This document shows positions 34,083 to 43,480 of a stretch of DNA of 56,129 nt, in pieces (the first letter of the stretch is position 1; the number at the start of each line of letters is the position of its first letter). The notes below the pieces were generated by a model, which saw nothing but the letters and a program-made list of their open reading frames with translations, did not search any database and was not told the origin of the DNA. The stretch covers positions 1-56,129 of the forward strand of contig JAKBHH010000013.1 in assembly GCA_021836865.1 (NCBI GenBank), in the 5' to 3' direction. The DNA comes from Acidobacteriota bacterium (GTDB lineage Bacteria > Acidobacteriota > Terriglobia > Terriglobales > Acidobacteriaceae). The translations under genes and the position numbers were made by a program.

Positions 34083-34274
34083 CCTGTTCAGATATTTATT
34101 GTCGCCGGAGACCCCGCCCTCTGCCATCGTTGAAAAAGCCACGCCGGCTGTGGATAAACGGGTGCGGCTGCATCCTGGCATACGCCGCGACGGGACGCCG
34201 CCGCCTGTGCCGTGGCCGCGCGGCCCAGCCTGAGTTGTAAAACCGGTCATACTGCCGCCCGGTAAACTTGAAGA

Positions 34275-35288
34275 GTGACCGAGATCAAGGACTTCATCCG
34301 CCGACTCCCCAAGGCCGAGCTGCATCTGCATCTCGAAGGCACCATTCTGCCTGCCACGCTTGTCGAGCTCAGCGTGCGCCATGACGCGACGCCGCTTACG
34401 CTGGCCCAGGCCGAGGCGCTCTACCACTTCACGGATTTCTCCGGCTTCATGGAGGCCTTCAAGACCGTTACCCGCCTGTTGACCGGCCCCGAGGACTACG
34501 AACTGGCCGCCTCGCGCATGATCGAGCAGCTCGCTGCCCAGGGTGTCGTCCACGCCGAGGTCTACATCTCCGTCGGCGTCATCTACCTCTGGCGCAATCA
34601 CGATCCCCACGTGCTCGAACCCATCTTTGCCGGACTGGAGCGTGCCCGCCGTCGCGGCGAGCGCGAGCTGGGCGTTTCTCTCTACTGGATCTTTGACGCC
34701 GTACGCCACTTCAGCGTGCCGGAAGCCGAGCGCGTCTTCCGCAAGGCCATCGAACTGCGTCCCGCGCATCGCTCCATCATCGGCATCGGCCTCGGCGGCG
34801 ATGAGCGTCGCACCGGTTCCGAGCCCTTCCGTCATCTCTTTCGAGAAGCGCGCGAGGCCGGCCTGCGCCTCACCAATCACGCTGGAGAAACCACCGGCCC
34901 CGAAGCCATCTGGGAGGCGCTCGCCATCGGCTCAGAGCGGCTCGGCCATGTCGTCTCCGCCATGCAGGACTTGAATCTGCTTCAGGAATTAAAAGCACGA
35001 GGAATACCGATCGAACTCAACCCCACATCGAACGTGCGCACCGGCGTCTGCCCCTCGTTTGCCGCGCATCCCTTGCGCAGCTATTTCGACGCCGGGCTGC
35101 TCGTCACGCTCAACTCAGACGATCCTGCCTTCTTCGGCTCCGACCTTGCCAACGAGTATCTGCTCGCCCATACCGTGCAGAACTTCACACAGAACGAGCT
35201 GCGCCGGCTTGCAGAAAACTCCATCCGCGCCAGCTTTCTTCCCGAATCCGAAAAAACCGCATGGCTGGAGAAGATTGAATCGATTTAG
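34275..35288 (+). CDS. add: Adenosine deaminase
   Basis: A 337-residue metal-dependent deaminase with a GTG start. Zinc ligands His17 and His19 lie in AELHLHLEG. Later motifs are RLTNHAGETTGPEAIWEAL (His ligand and catalytic Glu), SERLGHVVSAM (His) and LVTLNSDDPAFFGS (Asp pair). It converts adenosine to inosine. The length and the substitution RIGHG to RLGHV fit the adenosine/adenine/AMP deaminase group, so adenine deaminase activity is not excluded. It is divergent from thymidine kinase by about 190 bases. Both act in nucleoside salvage. Confidence 0.88.
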   Translation: MTEIKDFIRRLPKAELHLHLEGTILPATLVELSVRHDATPLTLAQAEALYHFTDFSGFMEAFKTVTRLLTGPEDYELAASRMIEQLAAQGVVHAEVYISVGVIYLWRNHDPHVLEPIFAGLERARRRGERELGVSLYWIFDAVRHFSVPEAERVFRKAIELRPAHRSIIGIGLGGDERRTGSEPFRHLFREAREAGLRLTNHAGETTGPEAIWEALAIGSERLGHVVSAMQDLNLLQELKARGIPIELNPTSNVRTGVCPSFAAHPLRSYFDAGLLVTLNSDDPAFFGSDLANEYLLAHTVQNFTQNELRRLAENSIRASFLPESEKTAWLEKIESI

Positions 35289-35373
35289 CGAACGAAAGTT
35301 GCATCCTCACCTTCTGTTTCACGGTGAGTCTAAGGCTTATTGCGGTATCATGAGAGTAGGAGATTGTGCGCGA

Positions 35374-35595
35374 ATGTCCAACGAACCTGAAGCCCTCACG
35401 TCCAATGCAGAAGACCATGACAGCAGCACCCTGCGCGTGATCGGCTGGTTCTCCATCGGCATGGCCGTGGCCGCCGTGGGCATTGTCGTGGGCCGCGAGA
35501 TTCGCAATCGCTACAAGTTCAACCGCCGCACACCCTACGACTTTTACTCGAGTGCAGGTGAGCAGGCCGCGAGCGAATTCGGCATGGGCATCTAA
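35374..35595 (+). CDS. Small single-pass membrane protein
   Basis: A 73-residue protein. The start at 35374 has TAGGAGA 12 bases upstream; an ATG eight codons earlier is possible. Residues 1-23 are acidic, followed by one membrane helix (VIGWFSIGMAVAAVGIVVG) and a basic-aromatic tail (REIRNRYKFNRRTPYDFY), so by the positive-inside rule the C-terminus faces the cytoplasm. No family recognised. A strong hairpin follows directly. Confidence 0.6.
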   Translation: MSNEPEALTSNAEDHDSSTLRVIGWFSIGMAVAAVGIVVGREIRNRYKFNRRTPYDFYSSAGEQAASEFGMGI

Positions 35596-35615
35596 AGCCC
35601 GCCAACCTTTCTGCG

Positions 35616-35665
35616 CCAACGCAAATCGGCCCGTCCCTCAGTGGGGGCGGGCCGATTTGCGTTGG
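35616..35665. terminator. Bidirectional terminator between small membrane gene and TonB receptor
   Basis: An 18-bp perfect stem (left arm starting CCAACGCAAA, 35616-35633; right arm 35648-35665) extends inwards by CCC/GGG pairs around a short loop. It lies 20 bases after the + gene and 12 bases after the stop of the receptor gene on -. Confidence 0.85.
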
Positions 35666-35676
35666 AGGCCACCTCT

Positions 35677-38265
35677 TTAGAAGTGTGCTGTGATGGTGCC
35701 GTACACCGAGGCCGGTGCGCCCGGATAAGCCAGGATATAGCCGCCGGTCGGTGTGCCGAAGTAGCCACCCGAGGAGACATACTCGTACTCGTTGTAGCGG
35801 TTGCGGAAGATGTTCAGCGCGTTGAGGCCGATGTCCGTGTGCTTCAGCGGAACCTTGAAGCCCACATTGGCGGTAGTGAAGTTGGACATTGTCTTGCTGC
35901 TGGGCAGCGCCACGGAGTTGTCGAAGATGGCCTGGCGTCCCGTGTACTGCAGGGAGAACATCGGCTGCACCGGCACCTTCATCACGTTGAACTGGTAATA
36001 CGCGCCTGCGTTCAACGTTGAATTCGGCACGTAGGCTACGGGCAGGCCGTTGTACGCAGTCCCGCCCAGCGCCACGGTCGGCGCTCCGGTCACGTAGTTG
36101 GTGTAAATGGCTCGCTCCACACTGGCGTTGGCAAAGATGTGCAGCTTGGCAATCGGGTCGTCGTCGACGTACAGGTTCACGCCGTGATAGCTAGAAGTAC
36201 CGCTGTTGGCAATGGTGTCGCCGTTGGCCAGCGAGACGTCAATCTCCTGGTTCGAGTAGCGCTGATGGTAGAAGTTCGCGCCGAACAGGAAACTGTTCAG
36301 CACGCCCGTACCCTCATTGTGAATCTTGAAGCCGCCCTGGTAGAAGCGCTGCCGGGCTAGATGGTAGCTGCTCGGATCGACGCTCTGAAAGAGGCCGCCG
36401 CCGCCGCCCATCTGCGGCGACTTGAGCGCCTCCTGATAGCCGCCGTAGATCGTCAGCCACGGCATCACCAGGTAGTCCACATCCGCCGAGGGCTCCATGC
36501 CGCTGCGATTCTCCTGCGCGCCGCAGTTCGCGCCCTGATCCTTGGTGTTGGCGCCCGCCGGCGTGGTCTGCTGGTAGAAGTTGGCGCAATCGCTGTTATG
36601 CAGCACCACGCCGGAAGCAAATTTGAAGTCCTGCAGCGCGTGGTTCGAGTAGTTCACCTGGAAGCCCGAATAGCGGATGCCCGGCGTAATGTGCAGCTTC
36701 GAGGTGGGACGGAAATCATCCTGCAGGAAGATCGTAAAGTCGTCCTGGTCAAAGTAGCCGGAGCGGACCTTGCCGCCGATGTTGGCGGTGGTCTTCGATC
36801 CGCCATTTGCCGGATTGAAGAAGTTATTCCGGGAATTATAGAGCGCGTGAATGTAATAGCCCCCGCCCTTGATCGTATTCATCGGCAGCACCTTGCTGAA
36901 TCCCACGCGGTCGCCCACCGTATCCGTATGCGGGTCGTTCCACTCCATCAACTGCGGCCCCGGCGAGTACACGTCGTTGATGCGATGGTGTGTACGGTCA
37001 ATGCGCATGAACCAGCCCAGGTTGTCGAAGGTCAGCGTCGGGTCCAGCCGCACGGACTGACGCGAGTAGATCAGCGCCATGTCGTTGGTGTCGTACTTGT
37101 TGTAGTCCACATACGACAGAGTGCTGTAGAAGCCCGACGTGGGCTGACTATACTCCAGACTGCCCGCCTGACCGTCGATGGTAATGCCTGGGTTGGCCGT
37201 GGTTGGAATCACCTGCGACCGGTAACCGCCCGAGTGCGCGTAGTAGCCGCCCAACTCGAAGCTGCCTTCCTCGAAGGCATGCACCGTCTTCAGGTAGACC
37301 GCAATATCCTTGGCGGGATTCTTGAAGCCGTCCGGGCTGCGGCGAAAATCGTTGCCTGTGTCGCCGCCCACTGAGGCCGCCGTGGACCAGCCGTGGAAGA
37401 TGCCGGAGGTCGCGTTTACCACCATGTCCTTTTGGAAGAAGCTGCCGTAGGACGTAATCACCGCGATGTGCGGCTTGACTGTGGGCTCGACCGGAGTAAA
37501 CTCCACCTGGCCGCCGATGTTGGTGTACCAGCGGTCGGCCGCTGCGCCGGGGCCGTAGGTTACATCCACGTTCTGAATCATCGCGGTCTCGGGAATTGTG
37601 GGTGACTGCCACAGCCCGGTTGCAGGATCGGCGATCGGTACGCCGTCGAATGTGATCGACAGCGAACCCCCGCCCGTGTAGCCACCGTATCCGCCCCAGC
37701 CCTGGTCGATGCCGTTCAGCATGATGGTGTACTTGGTGGCGCCGGTGTTGCCGTAGCCGGTCACGTTCGCGCCCGGCGCCGTGGCCAGGATCTGCGCCGC
37801 GCCGGCCACCGGGCCGGCGATGTCCATCTGCTGGCGGTCAATCACGCGCAGCGACTGGTCCGAATTGAAGACATCGGACTGTGAGGGTTGCGGCGTCGCG
37901 CCCTCCAGCCCGCCCCCGTACACAACTACCGATTGACCGGCCGAGGAGACCGAAAGCGTCACCTCCAGATTCAGTTCCTGGCCCGTCGTCAGTCTCAGGT
38001 TCTCCTTGTGATAAGGCGCGAAGCCGCTGGCCGATACGGTCACGGTGTAGTTGCCGAGCGGCAAAGCGGGCGTGGAAAACTTGCCCGCGGCATCGCTGGT
38101 CACGTGAAACGTCACGCCGCCATCGCCGGTCAGCGTCACGTCGGCGCCGGGCACAAGGGCTCCTGACGCATCCAGCACACGGCCGTGAACCTCATTGTCC
38201 GCGGCAAATGAAAGTGCGCATCCTAAAATTGCGATACAAACGCAGATCAACCCTTTGCGTACCAT
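35677..38265 (-). CDS. TonB-dependent receptor with carboxypeptidase-regulatory-like domain
   Basis: An 862-residue outer-membrane receptor from MVRKGLICVCIAILGCALSFA, a Sec signal peptide; longer frames lack one. Residues about 24-105 form an Ig-like carboxypeptidase D regulatory domain (VHGRVLDASGALVPGADVTLTGDGG, PLGNYTVTVSASGFAPY). The plug follows (VFNSDQSLRVIDRQQMDIAGP, ILATAPGANVTGYGNTGATKYTIMLNGID), then a beta-barrel ending YGTITAHF with the terminal Phe. It imports a siderophore, vitamin or glycan fragment using TonB energy. The ligand is unknown. No periplasmic binding protein or permease genes are adjacent. The N-terminal domain plus plug layout is typical of Acidobacteriota. Confidence 0.9.
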   Translation of the reverse strand: MVRKGLICVCIAILGCALSFAADNEVHGRVLDASGALVPGADVTLTGDGGVTFHVTSDAAGKFSTPALPLGNYTVTVSASGFAPYHKENLRLTTGQELNLEVTLSVSSAGQSVVVYGGGLEGATPQPSQSDVFNSDQSLRVIDRQQMDIAGPVAGAAQILATAPGANVTGYGNTGATKYTIMLNGIDQGWGGYGGYTGGGSLSITFDGVPIADPATGLWQSPTIPETAMIQNVDVTYGPGAAADRWYTNIGGQVEFTPVEPTVKPHIAVITSYGSFFQKDMVVNATSGIFHGWSTAASVGGDTGNDFRRSPDGFKNPAKDIAVYLKTVHAFEEGSFELGGYYAHSGGYRSQVIPTTANPGITIDGQAGSLEYSQPTSGFYSTLSYVDYNKYDTNDMALIYSRQSVRLDPTLTFDNLGWFMRIDRTHHRINDVYSPGPQLMEWNDPHTDTVGDRVGFSKVLPMNTIKGGGYYIHALYNSRNNFFNPANGGSKTTANIGGKVRSGYFDQDDFTIFLQDDFRPTSKLHITPGIRYSGFQVNYSNHALQDFKFASGVVLHNSDCANFYQQTTPAGANTKDQGANCGAQENRSGMEPSADVDYLVMPWLTIYGGYQEALKSPQMGGGGGLFQSVDPSSYHLARQRFYQGGFKIHNEGTGVLNSFLFGANFYHQRYSNQEIDVSLANGDTIANSGTSSYHGVNLYVDDDPIAKLHIFANASVERAIYTNYVTGAPTVALGGTAYNGLPVAYVPNSTLNAGAYYQFNVMKVPVQPMFSLQYTGRQAIFDNSVALPSSKTMSNFTTANVGFKVPLKHTDIGLNALNIFRNRYNEYEYVSSGGYFGTPTGGYILAYPGAPASVYGTITAHF

Positions 38266-38522
38266 GCAGCAACCAACCTCCAAGTCAGGAATCAGATATT
38301 TCAGCAATTTCTCGCGTGTTCCACCGTGAACCGGTAGATCATTGGGCACACCGCTCTTCGCCGGCCTTCGCAGGGGAAGACACGCTTACCTTCTTTCAAC
38401 CTCGTTACACAGGGTTGAAACAGGGATGAATGTTTCACTATGGGAAGATTGCGTGCCGATGAATGCCAACGCCCAACGGTGGATTCGTGGCAAGCGCATC
38501 CGCTGCGTTACCCTAGTCCCTG

Positions 38523-40610
38523 ATGGGCCGCATCCGCATTCTTCCCGACCATGTCGCCAACCAGATCGCCGCCGGCGAGGTGGTGGACCGGCCCGCATCT
38601 GTCGTGAAAGAGCTGCTGGAGAACGCTCTCGATGCGGGCGCCACGCGCATTCGCGTCGAGGTCGAGGCGGGCGGCCGCCGCCTCATCCGCGTCGCGGACG
38701 ACGGACAAGGCATGAACCGAGACGACGCTCTGCTGGCCTTCGAGCGCCACGCCACGTCCAAGCTCCGCACCGCTGACGACCTTCTGGCCATTGCCACGCT
38801 CGGCTTTCGCGGGGAGGCGCTGCCGTCGATCGCCTCCGTCGCGCGCGTCACTCTGGAGACGGCCACGGAAGATGATCCGGCTGGCACTCGCCTGGAGATC
38901 GCAGGCGGAAAAATCCTCCACGTGGACGATGCCGCCCTGCCCCGCGGCGCCACGATCACCGTCGCCGACCTGTTTTTCAACACTCCGGCCCGCCGCAAAT
39001 TTCTGCGCGCCGAGAGCACGGAGCTGGCCCACGTCACCGCGCTTGTGACGCACTATGCTCTGGTTCATCCGGAAATGCACTTCGAGCTGGTCTCGGCCAC
39101 ACACACCCTGCTCTCCGCGCCGCCCGTTGCGCGCACAGCCGAGCGCATCTATCAGGTCTTCGGCAAAGAGACGCTGGCCCAATTGCTTCCCGTCGCCGCG
39201 GAGACCCCGCTGCGGCACGCCGGATTGCCTGAGCCTCCGCCCTGGAAGCGCGACCCCGACGAACCGGCCCGCGACCCAGGCACGCTGCGGCTCACCGGCT
39301 TCTACTCCAAGCCCGAATTGCAAAAGCTCAACCGCAATTCGATCTACATCTTTGTCAACAAGCGGTTGATCCGGGACCGGCTGCTCCTGCATGCCATCAC
39401 CGAGGCCTACCGCAACATCATTCCGCCCTCCAGCTTTCCAGTCGTGCTTCTCTTTCTGGAGATGCCGCCGGAGGAGGTCGATGTCAACGTGCATCCGGCC
39501 AAGACGGAGGTGCGCTTCCGCCAGCAGAACCTGATCCACGACTTTGTGCGCGACAGCCTGCGCCAAGCGCTGATTCAAGCACGGCCTGCGGCGGCGTTCC
39601 TGGCCGCGCTTGAAGCCGCACCCACCGCAAGCCCCTCCCTCATGCCCCCGGCGCTTTCGCCATTGCCCGGCGCACCGGAGGGAATCCCTTTACCTGCGGA
39701 CGAGTATGCACCTCCTTTTCCACAGGATTCCGGCCCGGCGAACTCAGTGGCTGCCGTTGCAGAGGCCGCGTCCTTCCGGTTGACTCCGCAGCCGCTGCTC
39801 CCGGCTGCCGGGCGACTGCCGTTTGGCGAGGGCACGGGGCAGCGTGGCGCATTCGACGGGCGAAAGTGGGGCATGGCCGCTGCAGGGCTGCTCCGACCCA
39901 ACCAGCCATTGTCCGACACATGCGAGGTAACCCAAGACCAGCCAGGCGCTTACCGGGATGAAGCCGCCGCAGCTGCGGCCCAGGTAGAGGCCGAGCAGGC
40001 CGCCGCCAATCTGAACCACCTCGGCTCTTTGAGGCCCCTGGGGCAGTTGCGGGAGTCGTTCATTCTGGCCACGGGCGAAGACGGCCTGTGGATCATCGAC
40101 CAGCATGTGGCTCATGAACGGGTGCTTTTCGAGAAAATCCTTCGCGATCGGCAGGTGGAACGGGTGCAGCGCCAACGGCTTCTCATGCCCCTGCTGGTGG
40201 AGTTGAAGCCCTGGCAGATGGTCGTCTTTGCGCAGATTGCAGGGGAGCTGGAGCATAATGGATTTGAGGTGGAACCCTTTGGCCCTCAAACACTTGCGGT
40301 GAAATCTGCTCCTGTTGGCCTGGAGGGTCCCTGGCTCGAACGGACGCTCGCCCAGGTGATCGAGCAATCCAGCGAGGCCTCGGATGGACCCCGGCAGAAT
40401 GAAGATATTGCGGCGGTCCGAACGCGCATTGCGGCCTCCATTGCGTGCCATTCCGCCATCAAAGTGAATACGCCGCTGGACCCGGTGCGCATGGCCTGGC
40501 TTTTGTCTGAGCTCGCAAAGACTGAACACCCAACAAGTTGCCCGCATGGACGTCCAATAGCCTTGTTGTACTCGTGGAAGGAAATCCAACGGGCCTTCCA
40601 TCGAATTTAA
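38523..40610 (+). CDS. mutL: DNA mismatch repair protein MutL
   Basis: A 695-residue protein. N-terminal GHKL ATPase: IAAGEVVDRPASVVKELLENALDAGA, VADDGQGM and LATLGFRGEALPSIASVARV, then FFNTPARRKFL. After a Pro/Ala-rich linker (about 365-490) comes the C-terminal endonuclease domain. It carries the metal motif DQHVAHERVLFE (DQHxxxE-x4-E), ACHSAIK and CPHGRP, and so is the nicking MutL of bacteria lacking MutH. It couples MutS mismatch recognition to strand incision. The ATG is 257 bases from the divergent TonB receptor. A further gene follows after 93 bases. Confidence 0.95.
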   Translation: MGRIRILPDHVANQIAAGEVVDRPASVVKELLENALDAGATRIRVEVEAGGRRLIRVADDGQGMNRDDALLAFERHATSKLRTADDLLAIATLGFRGEALPSIASVARVTLETATEDDPAGTRLEIAGGKILHVDDAALPRGATITVADLFFNTPARRKFLRAESTELAHVTALVTHYALVHPEMHFELVSATHTLLSAPPVARTAERIYQVFGKETLAQLLPVAAETPLRHAGLPEPPPWKRDPDEPARDPGTLRLTGFYSKPELQKLNRNSIYIFVNKRLIRDRLLLHAITEAYRNIIPPSSFPVVLLFLEMPPEEVDVNVHPAKTEVRFRQQNLIHDFVRDSLRQALIQARPAAAFLAALEAAPTASPSLMPPALSPLPGAPEGIPLPADEYAPPFPQDSGPANSVAAVAEAASFRLTPQPLLPAAGRLPFGEGTGQRGAFDGRKWGMAAAGLLRPNQPLSDTCEVTQDQPGAYRDEAAAAAAQVEAEQAAANLNHLGSLRPLGQLRESFILATGEDGLWIIDQHVAHERVLFEKILRDRQVERVQRQRLLMPLLVELKPWQMVVFAQIAGELEHNGFEVEPFGPQTLAVKSAPVGLEGPWLERTLAQVIEQSSEASDGPRQNEDIAAVRTRIAASIACHSAIKVNTPLDPVRMAWLLSELAKTEHPTSCPHGRPIALLYSWKEIQRAFHRI

Positions 40611-40703
40611 TTCCCATTTAGAATAGGTGAGGGCGGCGACTCTCCTCTTTTTTGTAGCGAGGGTTGCCCGGCGCTAGCGCCAGCCTGGAAGCGAGGTTTT
40701 TCT

Positions 40704-42281
40704 TTGACATCGGAGCAATTGGAAGCAGCGCGCGCCGAGCGGATGCGCCAAAACGGAGCCGGAACAGTCACACTGGAAGATGCCCGGACCTGGATTGAGG
40801 AAACGGGACTTTCCCTCTTTCTGCCCAAGCGGCAGTTTTCTCCCTCCGTCGCGCCTTCATTTATCGAAGCAATCGCCGGTAAACCCAATGCAACACCCGA
40901 ACCAAGACTGATTGCCGCAGGCGAAGAGCTGCTGGTACGCCTCGAGACCGACGGCGTGGCAGTCCGGCTGAACCTGCAGGGCCAGCCGGGAGAGCAGCCT
41001 GATTTTGTAGTGGCCAGTTGGGTTTTGCCCTATGTGTATGCCCTGCGCGGCGACCGCGACTGGCGGCGAGTTCCGCAGTTGACGGGCTCGCGTCAGGTTT
41101 CCCAGCTTGCCGTTCAGGCCTATAAGCAGTTGGAGACGGGCGACGCAACCATTGCTCAGTTGAAGCAGGCGCTGGGCCGCGAGGTGTCTGAATCCGCTGT
41201 CGTGCGCGCCATTACCGAGCTGTGGCAGCAGTTGCGCATTATTCCCGTGATCGCCGCGCCGGGCCAACCGGCCAAATGGCAGTTGCTGCGTCACCGCTTC
41301 CAGAAGGCCATCGCTGAAGGCGCTTCTACCTCGCAAGTCACCGCGATCTCCGTGCTTGCCTCCATTTATTTGCAGGCCGTGATTGCCGCCACGATGGAAG
41401 AGGTTGAGGTGTTTCTCTCTCCGCTCACGGCGCGCAGCAAGATTCGCGAAGTGCTCCGCGGACTGGTGGCCACCCGCCAGGTGCATACCATTTCACTGGG
41501 CCATGCGCCGCACTTTTACGTCGCCGGAACCCTGCCCGAATTTGCGCCCGCGACCTCACTCTATACAGGCGCCTACCTGTCCAGCTCTCCGTACTTCCAG
41601 CACCAGCGCGAACACGAAGAGGAGCTGCCCCCGGTGCGCGCGGCCGTGCCCACCCCTGCCGAACTTCCCACGCCGACCAACACGCATCGGCAGGCGGAGC
41701 CGCACGCCCATCGGACACCGGTCCGCAAACCTGCCGCGGCAGCCAAGGCCCCCGCTCCGCGACCCCATTTCAGCCGTCCGGCAGCGCACAACCGTGACCA
41801 CAAGCCAGGACACTCCGCATCCGGCAGTCGCCCGGCCCGTCGCGGCGCCGACACCCGCACGGCAGGCGCGCGACCAGCAAACGGCGCGCGGCCCCCGGCA
41901 GGTACGCGCTGGAGCAAGAGCACGGCCAAGGGCGCGGGCTCCAAGCCTCTTAATGGCCACAACGGAAAGCCCGCCGGCATCGGTGCCCGGACCAATGGAA
42001 GCAAGCTGCGGCCCGCCGCACCGGCCCGCCCGCTGTCTCATGCAAAGTCAGCTCCTCCGGCATGGAAGAGCCGCAGCGCAAACCCGAACGGGAAGTCTGG
42101 TGCGAAGAGCGGCCCGGCAAATCGCTCCGGCAGCCTGTCGCGCAATAGCGCACCGCGCAAAGACGCACGGCCAGCGCACAGCAGCCGTAAGCCGGCCGCC
42201 GCAGCCAGCGCGGGCGCGGGTAACAGCAAGCGGTATGGATTTACGGCGCGACCCAAGCAGGGAACCAAGAAACGCGGATGA
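40704..42281 (+). CDS. Winged-helix-like protein with long basic low-complexity tail
   Basis: A 525-residue protein starting at a TTG with GAGG 8 bases before. The first 300 residues are folded: TVTLEDARTWIEETGLSLFLPKRQ, WVLPYVYALRGDRDWRRVPQ, ATIAQLKQALGREVSESAVVRAITELWQQLRIIPV (a helix-turn-helix), FLSPLTARSKIREVLRGLVATRQVHT. This is suggestive of the AlkZ/YcaQ-like winged-helix group, though the match is weak by eye. Residues about 310-525 are disordered and rich in Pro, Ala, Arg, Ser, Asn and Lys, ending KRYGFTARPKQGTKKRG, which suggests nucleic-acid binding. Its stop overlaps the cmk start by 4 bases, so the two are coupled. Confidence 0.6.
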   Translation: MTSEQLEAARAERMRQNGAGTVTLEDARTWIEETGLSLFLPKRQFSPSVAPSFIEAIAGKPNATPEPRLIAAGEELLVRLETDGVAVRLNLQGQPGEQPDFVVASWVLPYVYALRGDRDWRRVPQLTGSRQVSQLAVQAYKQLETGDATIAQLKQALGREVSESAVVRAITELWQQLRIIPVIAAPGQPAKWQLLRHRFQKAIAEGASTSQVTAISVLASIYLQAVIAATMEEVEVFLSPLTARSKIREVLRGLVATRQVHTISLGHAPHFYVAGTLPEFAPATSLYTGAYLSSSPYFQHQREHEEELPPVRAAVPTPAELPTPTNTHRQAEPHAHRTPVRKPAAAAKAPAPRPHFSRPAAHNRDHKPGHSASGSRPARRGADTRTAGARPANGARPPAGTRWSKSTAKGAGSKPLNGHNGKPAGIGARTNGSKLRPAAPARPLSHAKSAPPAWKSRSANPNGKSGAKSGPANRSGSLSRNSAPRKDARPAHSSRKPAAAASAGAGNSKRYGFTARPKQGTKKRG

Positions 42282-43000
42282 CGGCGCAGGAATACTCAGT
42301 TGGTTCGCTGCCTGCCGGCAGAAAGCCCATTGTCGCGATCGACGGTCCCGCCGGAGCGGGGAAAAGCACCATTGCGCGGCATCTTGCCTTGCGCTTTGGG
42401 CTGCTGAACCTGGAGACGGGAGCCATGTACCGCGCCTTCGCGCTCAAGGCTCTGCGCATGCATCTTGCTCTTGACGAGGTCGCCGCGCTGGACGAGCTGA
42501 CCGAACAGACAGTCATCCGGCTGGAAGCGGGCGATGCGGAAAACCGTGTCCTGATAGACGGCGAGGATGTGACGGGATTGATCCGGAATCCGGCTGTCAC
42601 AGACGCTGCTTCCCGCGTCAGTGTCTTCCCTTCTATTCGTGCCTGGATGGTGCGTCTGCAACAGCAGATGGGCGCCGCAGGCGGGGTGGTGATGGAAGGC
42701 CGCGACATCGGCACCGTCGTCTTTCCGCAGGCCGAGGTAAAGATCTTTTTGGACGCAGCGCCGGAGGTGCGCGGCATGCGTCGCTTTGATCAGATGGGCC
42801 CTTCACCCTCCGTTCAGCCTGATGAGGTCATTCGCGATCTGCGGGCGCGCGATGAGCGCGACCGAAACCGGGCCGACTCACCGCTCAAGCCTGCGCCGGA
42901 CGCGGTGTTTCTGGACTCGACCCACATGACGCTTGGGGAAGCAGCACAAGCAGCCGAGGCCATCGTTGCGTCCCGCCTTGAAACACTCGCCGCGCAGTAG
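42278..43000 (+). CDS. cmk: Cytidylate kinase
   Basis: A 240-residue NMP kinase. The P-loop is AIDGPAGAGKSTIARHLA (about 20-37), followed by NLETGAMYRAFALKA for CMP binding, VVMEGRDIGTVVFPQAEVKIFLDA, and the lid/Arg region DLRARDERDRNRADSPLKPA. It phosphorylates CMP and dCMP with ATP. The N-terminal 15 residues are an extension relative to E. coli Cmk. The start ATGA overlaps the stop of the preceding gene. Two hairpins lie downstream. Confidence 0.93.
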   Translation: MTAQEYSVGSLPAGRKPIVAIDGPAGAGKSTIARHLALRFGLLNLETGAMYRAFALKALRMHLALDEVAALDELTEQTVIRLEAGDAENRVLIDGEDVTGLIRNPAVTDAASRVSVFPSIRAWMVRLQQQMGAAGGVVMEGRDIGTVVFPQAEVKIFLDAAPEVRGMRRFDQMGPSPSVQPDEVIRDLRARDERDRNRADSPLKPAPDAVFLDSTHMTLGEAAQAAEAIVASRLETLAAQ

Positions 43001-43069
43001 ACAGGATGGCATCCCCGAACGGGCGTCTGCGCACCTTGCCATTCAATCCACCTAGACAGCAAAATGCGC

Positions 43070-43106
43070 GAAGCCTGCATCCGTGGCGCACTTGGTTGCA
43101 GGCTTC
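43070..43106. repeat. Inverted repeat downstream of cmk
   Basis: GAAGCCTGCA and TGCAGGCTTC form a perfect 10-bp stem with a 17-base loop, 70 bases after the cmk stop. Not followed by a T-run. Confidence 0.5.
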
Positions 43107-43124
43107 GAATCAACCAATGAAGAG

Positions 43125-43152
43125 CGGCTCCGGCGGGGCGCAGCCGGAGCCG
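43125..43152 (+). terminator. Probable terminator hairpin upstream of zinc-ribbon gene
   Basis: CGGCTCCGGC and GCCGGAGCCG form a perfect 10-bp GC-rich stem around an 8-base loop. Only a weak T pattern follows (ATTGCTTGC), so it is a moderate terminator or processing hairpin after cmk. Confidence 0.55.
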
Positions 43153-43217
43153 ATTGCTTGCCCTGTTCCCTGGAGCTCTCGTTGCGCACAGGGCACAATC
43201 TTGCGATGGAGGTCGGA

Positions 43218-43409
43218 GTGACGCTTTCCTGCCAGGTATGCGGACTCGCAAATTTCAGGACCTCACACCTGAGGCTCTCTGATCTGCCCCGCCTGCTTAT
43301 CCTGCAATATCCGATCCGCTGCGCCGAATGCCGGACGAGAACCTTTGTCCCAGTCTTCCGCGCGCTCAGATTGCCGCGTTCCCGACGCCGCCATCCACCG
43401 GGCGCGTGA
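43218..43409 (+). CDS. Small zinc-ribbon protein
   Basis: A 63-residue protein from the GTG at 43218, which has GGAGG 5 bases upstream; an ATG four codons earlier overlaps that site. It begins MTLSCQVCGLANFRTSHLRLSDLPRLL, has a second pair in YPIRCAECRTRTFVPVF, and ends in an Arg-rich tail. CxxC-x24-CxxC predicts one bound zinc. The LRLSDLPRLLILQYPIRC spacing is distinctive. No function is known to me. A nucleic-acid or protein-contact role is possible given the basic C-terminus. Confidence 0.6.
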   Translation: MTLSCQVCGLANFRTSHLRLSDLPRLLILQYPIRCAECRTRTFVPVFRALRLPRSRRRHPPGA

Positions 43410-43480
43410 ACCTGAACGGCACACCCCCTGTGGCCCGCTGCTGCCGCCGGGCTTAGAATCAAAGCTGAGCCTTGGGAATC

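Noticed and set aside
34083-34880. Extension of the thymidine kinase frame upstream to 34880
   Set aside because: The additional residues overlap adenosine deaminase in antisense and show no homology; the kinase P-loop lies 14 residues after the chosen Met.
36361-37374. 337-codon frame antisense to the TonB receptor
   Set aside because: The receptor frame has a signal peptide, plug and C-terminal Phe; the other strand gives an Arg/Val/His-rich shadow.
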